Below are positions 1 to 6,989 of a DNA stretch of 64,000 nt, in pieces. The notes below the pieces were generated by a model. It worked only from the letters and a program-made list of their open reading frames with translations, did no database searches and was not told the origin of the DNA. The DNA comes from Silanimonas lenta DSM 16282 (GTDB lineage Bacteria > Pseudomonadota > Gammaproteobacteria > Xanthomonadales > Xanthomonadaceae). Positions within the stretch are counted from its first letter, which is position 1. Every line of letters starts with the position of its first letter. A program made the position numbers and the translations under genes. The stretch covers positions 62,001 through 126,000 of the forward strand of contig NZ_AUBD01000008.1 of assembly GCF_000429065.1 (NCBI RefSeq), given 5' to 3'.

Positions 1-107
1 CCAAGCGTAGCCACCAGCCCGGCCACCGCCGCGAAGGCCACGCCGATGATCACTAGGGTGACCACCAGTTCCAGCAGGGTGAAGCCGGCGGCGCGCTCAG
101 CGGACAT
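1..107 (-). CDS. mshD: MSHA minor prepilin MshD, N-terminal part (truncated by window edge)
   Basis: Only the first 35 or so codons are in the window. The start ATG (105-107) overlaps the end of mshC by 11 bases. The visible N-terminus has an 8-residue leader ending in Gly, then FTLLEL and a hydrophobic stretch: the class III signal of type IV prepilins, with Phe at the predicted cleavage site and Glu at mature position 5. By family knowledge such minor pilins are processed by the prepilin peptidase and help initiate the pilus. The symbol rests on position after mshB-A-C in the cluster; the rest of the protein cannot be seen. Confidence 0.75.
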   Translation of the reverse strand, partial: MSAERAAGFTLLELVVTLVIIGVAFAAVAGLVATL

Positions 108-585
108 GGCCGGTCTCCGGCTCGATGACGATGCTGCGCCCGCCCACCACCACGGTGCCGCCGGCCGGCGTGGGTCGCCCCTCGGCGTCGAAACGCAGGG
201 TGAGGCCCTGGGTTACGCGCACTCCGCCGGTGGCGGTGCCGGCGAAGGCCCCTGAACCGCCGGGGCTTGGCACGTCGAGGGTGAAAGGGCCGCTGCTGCC
301 ACAGAGGGTGTCGGTGCCATCGGCGCGGCGGCGCACCGCGTAACTGGAGGTGCCGGCATCCACCTGCACCTCGATCTCGCAGCCCGTGGCCACCGCCAGT
401 CGCTGGGCGTAGCGGAAGGCCGTGGCCACCTGCTCGGCGAAGGCGGCATCCCGGAAACTGCCTTCGAGCACGCGCGGCAGCACCAGGGTGGCCAGCACCC
501 CGAGCAGCACCAGCACCACCACCAGCTCCAGCAGGGTGAAGCCGGCGACGGCCCGGGAATGGCAGGGAAGGGGGCGCGGCCTCAT
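97..585 (-). CDS. mshC: MSHA minor prepilin MshC (GspH/FimT-like)
   Basis: A 162-residue prepilin. A 15-residue leader ends in Ala-Gly before FTLLEL, followed by a hydrophobic helix (about residues 16-38) that would anchor it in the inner membrane and then pack into the pilus. The remainder is a beta-rich globular domain of GspH/FimT character with two cysteines that could form a disulfide. A good Shine-Dalgarno (GGAG, 5 bases before ATG) supports the start. It is separated from mshA by 82 bases that contain a strong hairpin (603-634). The family role is a minor pilin for assembly and priming of the MSHA pilus; the assignment is by N-terminus and gene order. Confidence 0.8.
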   Translation of the reverse strand: MRPRPLPCHSRAVAGFTLLELVVVLVLLGVLATLVLPRVLEGSFRDAAFAEQVATAFRYAQRLAVATGCEIEVQVDAGTSSYAVRRRADGTDTLCGSSGPFTLDVPSPGGSGAFAGTATGGVRVTQGLTLRFDAEGRPTPAGGTVVVGGRSIVIEPETGHVR

Positions 586-602
586 CGCAACTCCGAGACG
601 AG

Positions 603-634
603 ACGGGGGCGGCAGGCTGCCCTGCCGCCCCCGT
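603..634 (-). terminator. Perfect 14-bp intercistronic hairpin between mshA and mshC
   Basis: Arms 603-616 and 621-634 are perfectly complementary over 14 G+C-rich base pairs around a 4-base loop. It lies just after the mshA stop, and about 10 bases before the mshC Shine-Dalgarno. There is no T-run on the transcript side, so it is more likely a transcript-stabilising or attenuating hairpin than a full intrinsic terminator. It could make the major pilin message more abundant than the downstream minor pilins (inference). Confidence 0.6.
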
Positions 635-667
635 GCCGGGACGCATTGGAGACGGCGTTAGGAAGGA

Positions 668-1060
668 TCAGGTGCCCGCCTTGATGGCCGTGAAGTTCTC
701 GGTCGGGCCAGAAGCGCCGCGACGAACTTGGCAGGTGGTCAGAGTGGTGCCGTTCGCGCCAGTGATGGCGGTATCGGCCACCACTTGGAAAACGCCCAAC
801 CCACCGTTGACCACCTGAGCCGCATCACCGCAGCTGTCCACGGTACGGCAATCATCACCTGGCGTATGGCTGTTCACCGCACAACCTGCGTAGTTGATGC
901 TCATGGCCGAAGTGATGGCCGCGGCGGTGGATTTGAGCGTCGCGGCCTGCGCATCGTCCTCGAGGTTGACGAAACGCGGCACGGCGATCGCCGCCAGCAC
1001 GCCGAGCAGGACGATGACGATGACGAGTTCGATGAGGGTGAAACCGGACTGGTGCTTCAT
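668..1060 (-). CDS. mshA: MSHA-type major pilin MshA
   Basis: A 130-residue type IV prepilin. The start is the ATG at 1058-1060, which gives the short leader MKHQSG directly before FTLIEL; an in-frame upstream extension would add a non-prepilin 24-residue head. The mature protein has a hydrophobic N-terminal helix with Glu5, then the PRFVNLEDDA segment typical of MshA-like pilins, and four cysteines in the globular part able to form one or two disulfides. It follows mshB by 22 bases. The family forms the fibre of the mannose-sensitive hemagglutinin pilus used for surface attachment. Naming this gene A rather than B rests on cluster order. Confidence 0.8.
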   Translation of the reverse strand: MKHQSGFTLIELVIVIVLLGVLAAIAVPRFVNLEDDAQAATLKSTAAAITSAMSINYAGCAVNSHTPGDDCRTVDSCGDAAQVVNGGLGVFQVVADTAITGANGTTLTTCQVRRGASGPTENFTAIKAGT

Positions 1061-1082
1061 GGGAATGCCCTCGCAGGATGGA

Positions 1083-1553
1083 TCAGCAGGCGCTGACGTT
1101 GCGGGTGATGGTGGGGGGAACACCGGCCGCATTGGAAGAGGTGTAGCTCACGGAACAGTTGGTGATGCCATCCAGGCTGATCGTGACCATGGTGCCGGGG
1201 GTGGTGGCACCCGCCCCGATCGTATACCGGGCCGACAGGTTGTCGAACAGCAGCTGCAGGTCGGCCGAACGCGCCGCCGGATAGCCGTAGTTGGTCTGGA
1301 TGGTGCCCCCCGAAATGCCGCTGCCATCAAGATCGATGGTGCTGTTGGCAAGGCCGGCGCGACCCGCCGCCGCCGACTTGGCGTAGACCACGTTGCTGCC
1401 CGAACGCAGGCTGGTGAACAGGGAGTCGATGACGGCAATCCGTGCCTCGCGCTGCAGGGAGATGAAGCGCGGCACCGCCAGCGCGGCCAGGATGCCCAGC
1501 ACGACGATGACGATGATGAGCTCGATGAGGGTGAAACCGGATTGACGACGCAT
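1083..1553 (-). CDS. mshB: MSHA-type pilin MshB
   Basis: A 156-residue type IV prepilin with leader MRRQSG before FTLIEL, a hydrophobic helix and the PRFISLQREA segment shared with the neighbouring MshA. Two cysteines near the C-terminus (NCSVSYT and the terminal Cys) probably form the pilin disulfide loop. It is the first of the pilin genes B-A-C-D and is preceded by a 109-base gap with a good -10 element, so the pilin genes may have their own promoter. Which of the two adjacent pilins is the dominant subunit cannot be decided from sequence. Confidence 0.8.
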   Translation of the reverse strand: MRRQSGFTLIELIIVIVVLGILAALAVPRFISLQREARIAVIDSLFTSLRSGSNVVYAKSAAAGRAGLANSTIDLDGSGISGGTIQTNYGYPAARSADLQLLFDNLSARYTIGAGATTPGTMVTISLDGITNCSVSYTSSNAAGVPPTITRNVSAC

Positions 1554-1611
1554 TGGCGGAAACCTGTCGTTGGAGGGGGAACGGGGTGATGAGGAAGCCC
1601 ATCACATTTCG

Positions 1612-1617
1612 ACTATA
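1612..1617 (-). promoter_or_regulatory. Candidate internal promoter (-10) for mshB-A-C-D
   Basis: TATAGT on the minus strand lies about 58 bases before the mshB ATG in the only sizeable gap inside the cluster before the pilin genes. No convincing -35 is present at 16-18 bases. An internal promoter would let pilin subunits be made in excess over the assembly machinery (inference). Confidence 0.4.
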
Positions 1618-1662
1618 GCGCCTTGATTCGGCGGGCGGCGAACCGGAGGCGGTGAAATGCTG

Positions 1663-2193
1663 TCACGGCCGGGACGGGCCCGCTGCCCCCGGGCGGAATG
1701 GGGGCACCCGCTCGAGAAGCAAGCCCTGTGCCAGGGAAGGCGCCGGGCTTCCGTCGCCATCGGAGGGCAGCGCCACCCGCCAGCGCCGCTCCGGTTCGGG
1801 CAGCCAGGCCGGGGTATAGACGAGCTCGCCACGGGCCGCGTCGAAATGCCAGCGCGCGTCGATGGCCGGGGCGGCAGACGGCCCCGTCCGCCCCGGGCCG
1901 AGTTCGGCCGGCCAGGGTTCGGCCCAGGCCCGCGGGTCCTGCCCCACCCGGGCGGCCAGCCCGGCCGCGCCCTCGCGCGCCAGGGTGCGCTGGCCCTCCA
2001 GCCATACCAGGTTGCGCAGGTGGCGCTCGGCCATGTCCAGGGCCAGGGCCTCGCCTTCCGCCAGCACGGCATGGCCGGCACGCAGCAGCACGGCGGCGAG
2101 CAGCGCCAGCACCAGCAGGGCCGCCGCATGGCGAAGCCGCCGGCTCCAGCCGGCCCCGGTGGTGGCGAGCACGGGACGGGGCGCGCCGGCCAT
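1663..2193 (-). CDS. mshF: MSHA biogenesis protein MshF-like
   Basis: About 176 residues from the ATG at 2191-2193, which lies 8 bases after the mshG stop. One hydrophobic segment (about residues 22-42) suggests a bitopic inner-membrane protein with a periplasmic domain rich in Trp, Pro and Arg. There is no catalytic motif. It sits exactly where mshF lies in the Vibrio/Shewanella locus (between mshG and mshB), and its size and topology fit that poorly conserved family. Function is unknown beyond a role in MSHA assembly; the symbol is by position. Confidence 0.6.
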   Translation of the reverse strand: MAGAPRPVLATTGAGWSRRLRHAAALLVLALLAAVLLRAGHAVLAEGEALALDMAERHLRNLVWLEGQRTLAREGAAGLAARVGQDPRAWAEPWPAELGPGRTGPSAAPAIDARWHFDAARGELVYTPAWLPEPERRWRVALPSDGDGSPAPSLAQGLLLERVPPFRPGAAGPSRP

Positions 2194-2201
2194 GGCGGGC
2201 C

Positions 2202-3425
2202 TCACTGCCGCGCCAGCTTCACGAGATCCCACATCGGCAGCAGCACGCCCAGCGCCAGCACGAAGACGATGCCGGCCACGATCACCGTGAGGATGGGCTG
2301 CAAAAGATCGTTGAGGTTGCGCACGTCGTAATCGACCTCGCGCTCGTAGAAATCGGCCACTTCTACCAGCATTTCATCGGTCTGGCCGGTTTCCTCGCCC
2401 ACCGTGAGCATCTGCAGCACCAGCGGGGTGAAGCAGTCCTGTGCCGCGGCCGCCCGGGTCAGGCTCTCGCCGCGCTCGATGGCCCCGCGCATGCCGAGCA
2501 GCTTGCGGGCGATCACGTCGTTCTCCACCGCCAGCGCCACCACGGTGAGTGCCTGCAGCACCGGCACACCGGAACGCATGGCCATGGCGAAGGCGCGGGC
2601 GAAGCGGGCCAGGGTGGCGCGCAGCACGATGCCGCCGATGATCGGCAGCTTCAGCAGCAGGCCGTGCCAGCGCAGCCGACCGGCCTCGGTATTCACGTAG
2701 TGGCGCAGCCACAGCCCGCCGCCCAGCGCTGCGCCGAGCACCAGCCACCACCAGGCGGCGAAGAAGTTGGAGGTGCCGATGATGAGGCGGGTGGGCAGCG
2801 GAAGCTCGACGTTGAAGGAGCCGTAGAGCTTGGCGAACTCCGGGATCACGAAGGTCATCAGCACGAAGACGGCGATGGCCACGAACACCAGCACGATCAC
2901 CGGATAGCGCACCGCCGTCTTCACCTGCTCCACCACCTTCTGCTCGCGCTCGAGGTGCTGGTTGAGGCGCAGGAAGGCCTCGTCGATGCGGCCGCTCTCC
3001 TCGCCCACGCGGACGATGGCCACCAGGAGCGGGCCGAAGACCTTGGGGTGCCGTGCCATCGCGGTGGCGAGGTCGCGGCCGGCCTCCAGTTCCTCCAGCA
3101 TCGCCAGCAGCACGCGGCCGAGCACGGGATTGCGCGAGGTACCCGAAAGGCGGCGCAGGCTCTGGGTGATGGGCACCCCGGCGCGCGAGAGCGCATACAT
3201 CTGCCGGGTGAACAGGATGAGATCGACCCGGCTGGGCAGGTTCAGGCCCAGAGGCTCGAGCAGGGCCTCCAGCGGGTCGCGGCGCGGCCGGGCCTCGACG
3301 ATCTCCAGCGGCACCATGCCGCCGCTGCCGAGCTGGCGCGCCACGGCATCGCCGGAGAGCCCTTCCACATCGCCCTCGACGAGGCGCCCCTGGGCATCGC
3401 GGGCCCTGTAGTGGAAGACCGGCAT
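2202..3425 (-). CDS. mshG: MSHA biogenesis protein MshG (GspF/PilC-type inner-membrane platform)
   Basis: A 407-residue polytopic protein with two repeated T2SF domains (about residues 70-190 and 270-395), each with conserved glycines in a GEESG/GEETG pattern, and three membrane segments near 170-195, 220-240 and the C-terminus. An N-terminal HYRARDAQGRLVEG segment is typical of the family. GspF/PilC proteins form the inner-membrane platform that couples the assembly ATPase to pilin insertion. The gene follows mshE with only 3 bases between stop and start, so it is translated from the same message. Confidence 0.9.
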   Translation of the reverse strand: MPVFHYRARDAQGRLVEGDVEGLSGDAVARQLGSGGMVPLEIVEARPRRDPLEALLEPLGLNLPSRVDLILFTRQMYALSRAGVPITQSLRRLSGTSRNPVLGRVLLAMLEELEAGRDLATAMARHPKVFGPLLVAIVRVGEESGRIDEAFLRLNQHLEREQKVVEQVKTAVRYPVIVLVFVAIAVFVLMTFVIPEFAKLYGSFNVELPLPTRLIIGTSNFFAAWWWLVLGAALGGGLWLRHYVNTEAGRLRWHGLLLKLPIIGGIVLRATLARFARAFAMAMRSGVPVLQALTVVALAVENDVIARKLLGMRGAIERGESLTRAAAAQDCFTPLVLQMLTVGEETGQTDEMLVEVADFYEREVDYDVRNLNDLLQPILTVIVAGIVFVLALGVLLPMWDLVKLARQ

Positions 3426-3428
3426 GGA

Positions 3429-5162
3429 TCAGTGCACCCCGCCCGGCGAGAGCTCGCCGCCAATGCGCTTGGCTTCCTCCAGCGTAGAGAGGCCGTCGAG
3501 CGCGTAGTCGAGCGCGGCCTGGGCCAGCGGGCGGTACAGCGGCGCTCTCGAGGCGGCATGCACGAAACCGTCGTGCTGCCCGCGGCGCAGGGCATTGAGC
3601 ATGTCGAGGGTGGGCTCGAGGTATTCGTAGACACCGATGCGGCCGCGGTAGCCGGTGCCATTGCAGTGCTGGCAGCCACGGCCACGGCGCAGGCCGTCGA
3701 GCGCCACGCCGGGGCGCATCTCGGCCAGCCAGGCCTGGTCGTTGGCATCGGGAAGATGGCGCTCGGCGCAGATCTCGCAGACCCTGCGTACCAGGCGCTG
3801 GGCGATGATGACGCGCAGCGAGGCGGCCAGCAGGTAGCCCGGCGCCCCCATGTCGAGCAGGCGGTCGGCGGTGCCCACGGCGTCGTTGGTGTGCAGGGTG
3901 GAGAGCACGAGGTGGCCGGTCATGGCGGCGCGCAGGCCGATCTCGGCGGTTTCCTGGTCGCGCATCTCGCCGACGAGGATGATGTCCGGGTCCTGGCGCA
4001 GGGCCGAGCGCAGCACGGCGGCGAAGTCGAGGCCGATCTTGGCATTCACCTGCACCTGGCTCACCCGCGGCAGGCGGTACTCCACCGGGTCTTCCACCGT
4101 GATGATCTTCTTCTCCGGGGCGTTGAGCGAGTTCAGCGCGGCATACAGCGAGGTGGTCTTGCCCGAGCCGGTGGGGCCGGTGACGAGGATGATGCCGCTC
4201 GGCGAATGCAGCACGTTACGGAAGCGTGCCAGCATCGGCGCCGGCATGCCGAGATGCTCGAGATTCAGCATGGCGCCGCTCTGGTCGAGCAGGCGCATCA
4301 CCACCGACTCGCCGAACTGCACCGGCATGGTGGAGACGCGCACGTCGATCGACTTGCCGCGCACGCTGATGTGGAAGCGGCCGTCCTGCGGCAGCCGCTT
4401 CTCGGAGATGTTGAGGCCGGCCATCAGCTTGAGCCTGAGCACCAGCGCGGCGGCGATCTGCTTCTCGCGGATGATCTGTTCGTTCAGCACGCCGTCCACG
4501 CGCTGGCGCAGGCGCAGGCAGTCCTGGTCGGGCTCGATGTGGATGTCGGAGGCGCCGGCCTGCACCGCATCGACGAACAGCGACTGGAGCATCTTCACCA
4601 CCGGCGCATCGGCGGCATCCTCGCCCAGCCCGAGCCGGCCGACGTCGAGCGCGGCGTCGCTGGCCACCTCCTCGGAGAGCTCCTGGGCGAGCGAGCTGAT
4701 CTCCTCGGTGCGCCGGTACACGGTATCGAAGGTGCGCAGCACCTCATCCTCGCGCACCAGGGCGAGGCGGATCTCGCGGCCACCGAGGGCCCGGGCGATC
4801 TCGTCGTAGGCGAAGAGGTCGGTGGGGTCGGCCATGCCGACGAGGTAGGCCCCGTCCTCCTCCTTCAGCACGATGCTGCGGAACCGGCGCGCCAGGGTTT
4901 CCGGCAGCTTGCGCACCAGGGCCGGATCGAAGCGGAAGCTGCGCAGGTCGACGAGCGGGATCGAGAGCTGGCGCGAGAGCAGCGCCAGCATGTCGTTCTC
5001 CTTGACCATGCCAAGGTCGATCAGGGTGCGGCCCAGCTTGGAGCCGAGCTTGCGCTGCTCGGCCAGCGCGTGCTGGAGCTGCTCCGGCGTAATCAGCCCA
5101 TTCTCGACGAGCAGGTCGCCGATGCGGATCTTCCTGGCGGTGGCGCTGGGCGGCGTGGACAT
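3429..5162 (-). CDS. mshE: MSHA pilus extension ATPase MshE (GspE/PilB family)
   Basis: 577 residues from the ATG at 5160-5162, which puts the start 2 bases after mshN; upstream in-frame codons lie inside mshN and have no family resemblance. The N-terminal MshEN domain (about 12-150) has the repeated pattern RIGDLLVENGLI...LQHALAEQ and KLGRTLIDLGMV...LLSRQ that binds cyclic di-GMP in characterised homologues. The ATPase core has Walker A GPTGSGKT (about 329-336), Asp/Walker boxes and a LRQDPDIILVGEMRD segment. CxxC pairs in the C-terminal part (CEIC and CQHC) form the usual zinc-binding tetracysteine. The enzyme powers pilus extension at the inner membrane. Confidence 0.93.
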   Translation of the reverse strand: MSTPPSATARKIRIGDLLVENGLITPEQLQHALAEQRKLGSKLGRTLIDLGMVKENDMLALLSRQLSIPLVDLRSFRFDPALVRKLPETLARRFRSIVLKEEDGAYLVGMADPTDLFAYDEIARALGGREIRLALVREDEVLRTFDTVYRRTEEISSLAQELSEEVASDAALDVGRLGLGEDAADAPVVKMLQSLFVDAVQAGASDIHIEPDQDCLRLRQRVDGVLNEQIIREKQIAAALVLRLKLMAGLNISEKRLPQDGRFHISVRGKSIDVRVSTMPVQFGESVVMRLLDQSGAMLNLEHLGMPAPMLARFRNVLHSPSGIILVTGPTGSGKTTSLYAALNSLNAPEKKIITVEDPVEYRLPRVSQVQVNAKIGLDFAAVLRSALRQDPDIILVGEMRDQETAEIGLRAAMTGHLVLSTLHTNDAVGTADRLLDMGAPGYLLAASLRVIIAQRLVRRVCEICAERHLPDANDQAWLAEMRPGVALDGLRRGRGCQHCNGTGYRGRIGVYEYLEPTLDMLNALRRGQHDGFVHAASRAPLYRPLAQAALDYALDGLSTLEEAKRIGGELSPGGVH

Positions 5163-5164
5163 GG

Positions 5165-6061
5165 TCACCTCGGTGGTTCCGCGGCGAGGGCGGACACCCG
5201 CGCACGCACATAGTCTGCCAAAGCGGCCTCGAGCGGGCCGCGGCGCTGTGCCTGGCGATAGGCCTCGAGGGCCTCCGCGCCCTGCCCCTCGGCCTCCAGC
5301 GAGATGGCAAGGCCGGCCCACCAGGCCCCGACATCGCCCTCGCGGGCAAGCGCCCGGCGGTAGCGCGCCGCAGCCTCGGCATGGCGGCCGAGTTGCTGCA
5401 ATGCGGCAGCGGTCAGCGCCTCGGCTTCGGGCGAGGGCGTGGCCTGACCCTCGAGCAGGGCGAGCGCCTCGTCAGCCCGTCCCTCGGCGAGGGCGGCGCG
5501 GGCGGCTTCGAGCAGGGGGGGCGGCGCCGGCGGTGCGATGCGCTCGATGCTCTGGCGCCGCGGCGGCGCGGGTGGAGACGGGGCGGGCGGCGCCTGCGCG
5601 GCAGGCGCGGGGCCCGCGACCTCGGGTGGCGCGGGAGGCGCAGGCGGCGCAGCAGGGGCGGGAGGGGCGGGAGGTGCGGGAGGCGAAGCCGGCACCCCGG
5701 GCGCATCTGCGGGCTCTGCTGCCGGCAGCGCCAGCGTTTCCTCCGCCGGGGCGGCGGAGGGAGTCTCCGCCACGGCGGGCAGCGGAGTGGCCGGAGCGGA
5801 CGGGGCAACCGCACTCCCGGCCACCGTCTCGACCCGGGCCGCCTGCGCTCCCCCGGCCACCTCACGGCCCTGCCACCACCAGGCCGCCAGGCCGAGGCCG
5901 GCCAGGCCCGGCAGGATCCATCGCAAGACGTTCCATGCCCTTCGCCGTGGCCGGGACGGCCGGGAGAGCGGCACGCCGGCCGCGGCCAGGGCGGCACGGC
6001 GGGCGGGATCCTGGGCCGAACGCGCCTCGAGGTCGCGCAGCATCTGGTTGATGACGCTCAT
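5165..6061 (-). CDS. mshN: MSHA biogenesis protein MshN (TPR protein)
   Basis: 298 residues starting MSVINQMLRDLEAR, the characteristic MshN N-terminus; the ATG at 6059-6061 overlaps the mshM stop by 4 bases. A single membrane span (about 44-64) is followed by an unusually long Pro/Ala-rich linker (about 65-185, many APPAPPA repeats) and a C-terminal tetratricopeptide region (about 190-298). The linker could cross part of the periplasm. The family is needed for MSHA assembly and probably acts as a scaffold between inner and outer membrane parts. Confidence 0.85.
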   Translation of the reverse strand: MSVINQMLRDLEARSAQDPARRAALAAAGVPLSRPSRPRRRAWNVLRWILPGLAGLGLAAWWWQGREVAGGAQAARVETVAGSAVAPSAPATPLPAVAETPSAAPAEETLALPAAEPADAPGVPASPPAPPAPPAPAAPPAPPAPPEVAGPAPAAQAPPAPSPPAPPRRQSIERIAPPAPPPLLEAARAALAEGRADEALALLEGQATPSPEAEALTAAALQQLGRHAEAAARYRRALAREGDVGAWWAGLAISLEAEGQGAEALEAYRQAQRRGPLEAALADYVRARVSALAAEPPR

Positions 6062-6972
6062 GCCGCCCCCCACTGCCGCCACAGGGCCACGGCGGCCAGC
6101 ACCAGTGCCAGTGCCGCAGCGGCGATGATGGGAGGACGAAGGCGCGCCGGGCGCACTCCCGCCCCGGCATCCTCGGTATCACGCACCGCCAGCGCCACCT
6201 CGGCTTCCCCCACCTCGCGCAGGCCACGGCCATAGGCCAGCAGCAGGGCCTTGTGCGCCAGCACGTTCACCAGCCGCGGAATGCCGCGGCTGGCCCGATG
6301 CAGGCGGCGCAGGGCCCGCGGTGCGAACAGCGGGCGGCCGTTGTAGCCCGCCACAGCCAGCCGGTGCTGCAGGTAGAGGGCCACGCCCTCGGCATCCAGC
6401 GGCTGCAGGCGGTAGGAAAAACCGATGCGCTGGCGCAGCTGGCGCAGACCCGGGCGCGCCAGGCGCTCATCGAGTTCCGGCTGGCCGAACAGCACCACGT
6501 GCAGCAGCTTGCGGGTCTCGGTCTCGAGGTTGGAGAGCAGGCGCAGGGCCTCCAGCGCCTCGTCGGAGAGCGCCTGCGCCTCGTCGATCACCACCGCCAC
6601 CCGCCTGCCCTGCCCGGCCAGCTCGATCAGCCGCTCCTGCAGCTTCTTCACCACGGTGTGCTGGCGCGGGCTGGGCCCGAGCGGCACCCGCAGCTCGTCG
6701 GCGATGGCGCGGCGCAGGGCATCGGGATCGAGGTAGGGGTTCGGCACCCAGGCGGTCACCCAGGCCTCGTCCAGGGTATTGAGCAGCAGGCGGCAGAGCA
6801 GGGTCTTGCCGGTGCCCACCTCACCGGTGACCTTGATGAAGCCCTCGCCGGCCGCGAGCGCCAGCCGCAGGACCTGCAGGGCCTCGACATGGGCCTCGTT
6901 GCGGAAGAAGAAGCCCGTATCGGGGGTGAGCGAGAATGGCGCCTGGCGAAGCCCGAAATACGCCTCGTACAT
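6058..6972 (-). CDS. mshM: MSHA biogenesis ATPase MshM (ExeA/GspA-like AAA)
   Basis: 304 residues beginning MYEAYFGLRQAPFSLTPD, the hallmark of ExeA-like ATPases. Walker A GEVGTGKT is at 50-57 and the Walker B/DEAQ motif at about 127-133. The C-terminus has one hydrophobic segment (about 281-298), so the ATPase domain is cytoplasmic and tethered to the inner membrane. ExeA homologues help insert or multimerise the secretin in the cell wall, which fits the adjacent mshL secretin gene 17 bases upstream. Overlap with mshN (ATGA) indicates translational coupling. Confidence 0.9.
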   Translation of the reverse strand: MYEAYFGLRQAPFSLTPDTGFFFRNEAHVEALQVLRLALAAGEGFIKVTGEVGTGKTLLCRLLLNTLDEAWVTAWVPNPYLDPDALRRAIADELRVPLGPSPRQHTVVKKLQERLIELAGQGRRVAVVIDEAQALSDEALEALRLLSNLETETRKLLHVVLFGQPELDERLARPGLRQLRQRIGFSYRLQPLDAEGVALYLQHRLAVAGYNGRPLFAPRALRRLHRASRGIPRLVNVLAHKALLLAYGRGLREVGEAEVALAVRDTEDAGAGVRPARLRPPIIAAAALALVLAAVALWRQWGAA

Positions 6973-6989
6973 CGCCCGTCTGCCCCGGC

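Noticed and set aside
1613-2005. Alternative minus-strand frame over mshF
   Set aside because: Arg/Gly/Ala-rich with no membrane segment; the frame ending at 1663 gives the expected single-span protein.
1698-5213. 1171-codon plus-strand open frame opposite mshE, mshG and mshF
   Set aside because: Antisense shadow of conserved msh genes in high-G+C DNA; His/Gln/Gly/Ala-rich low-complexity product with no domain.
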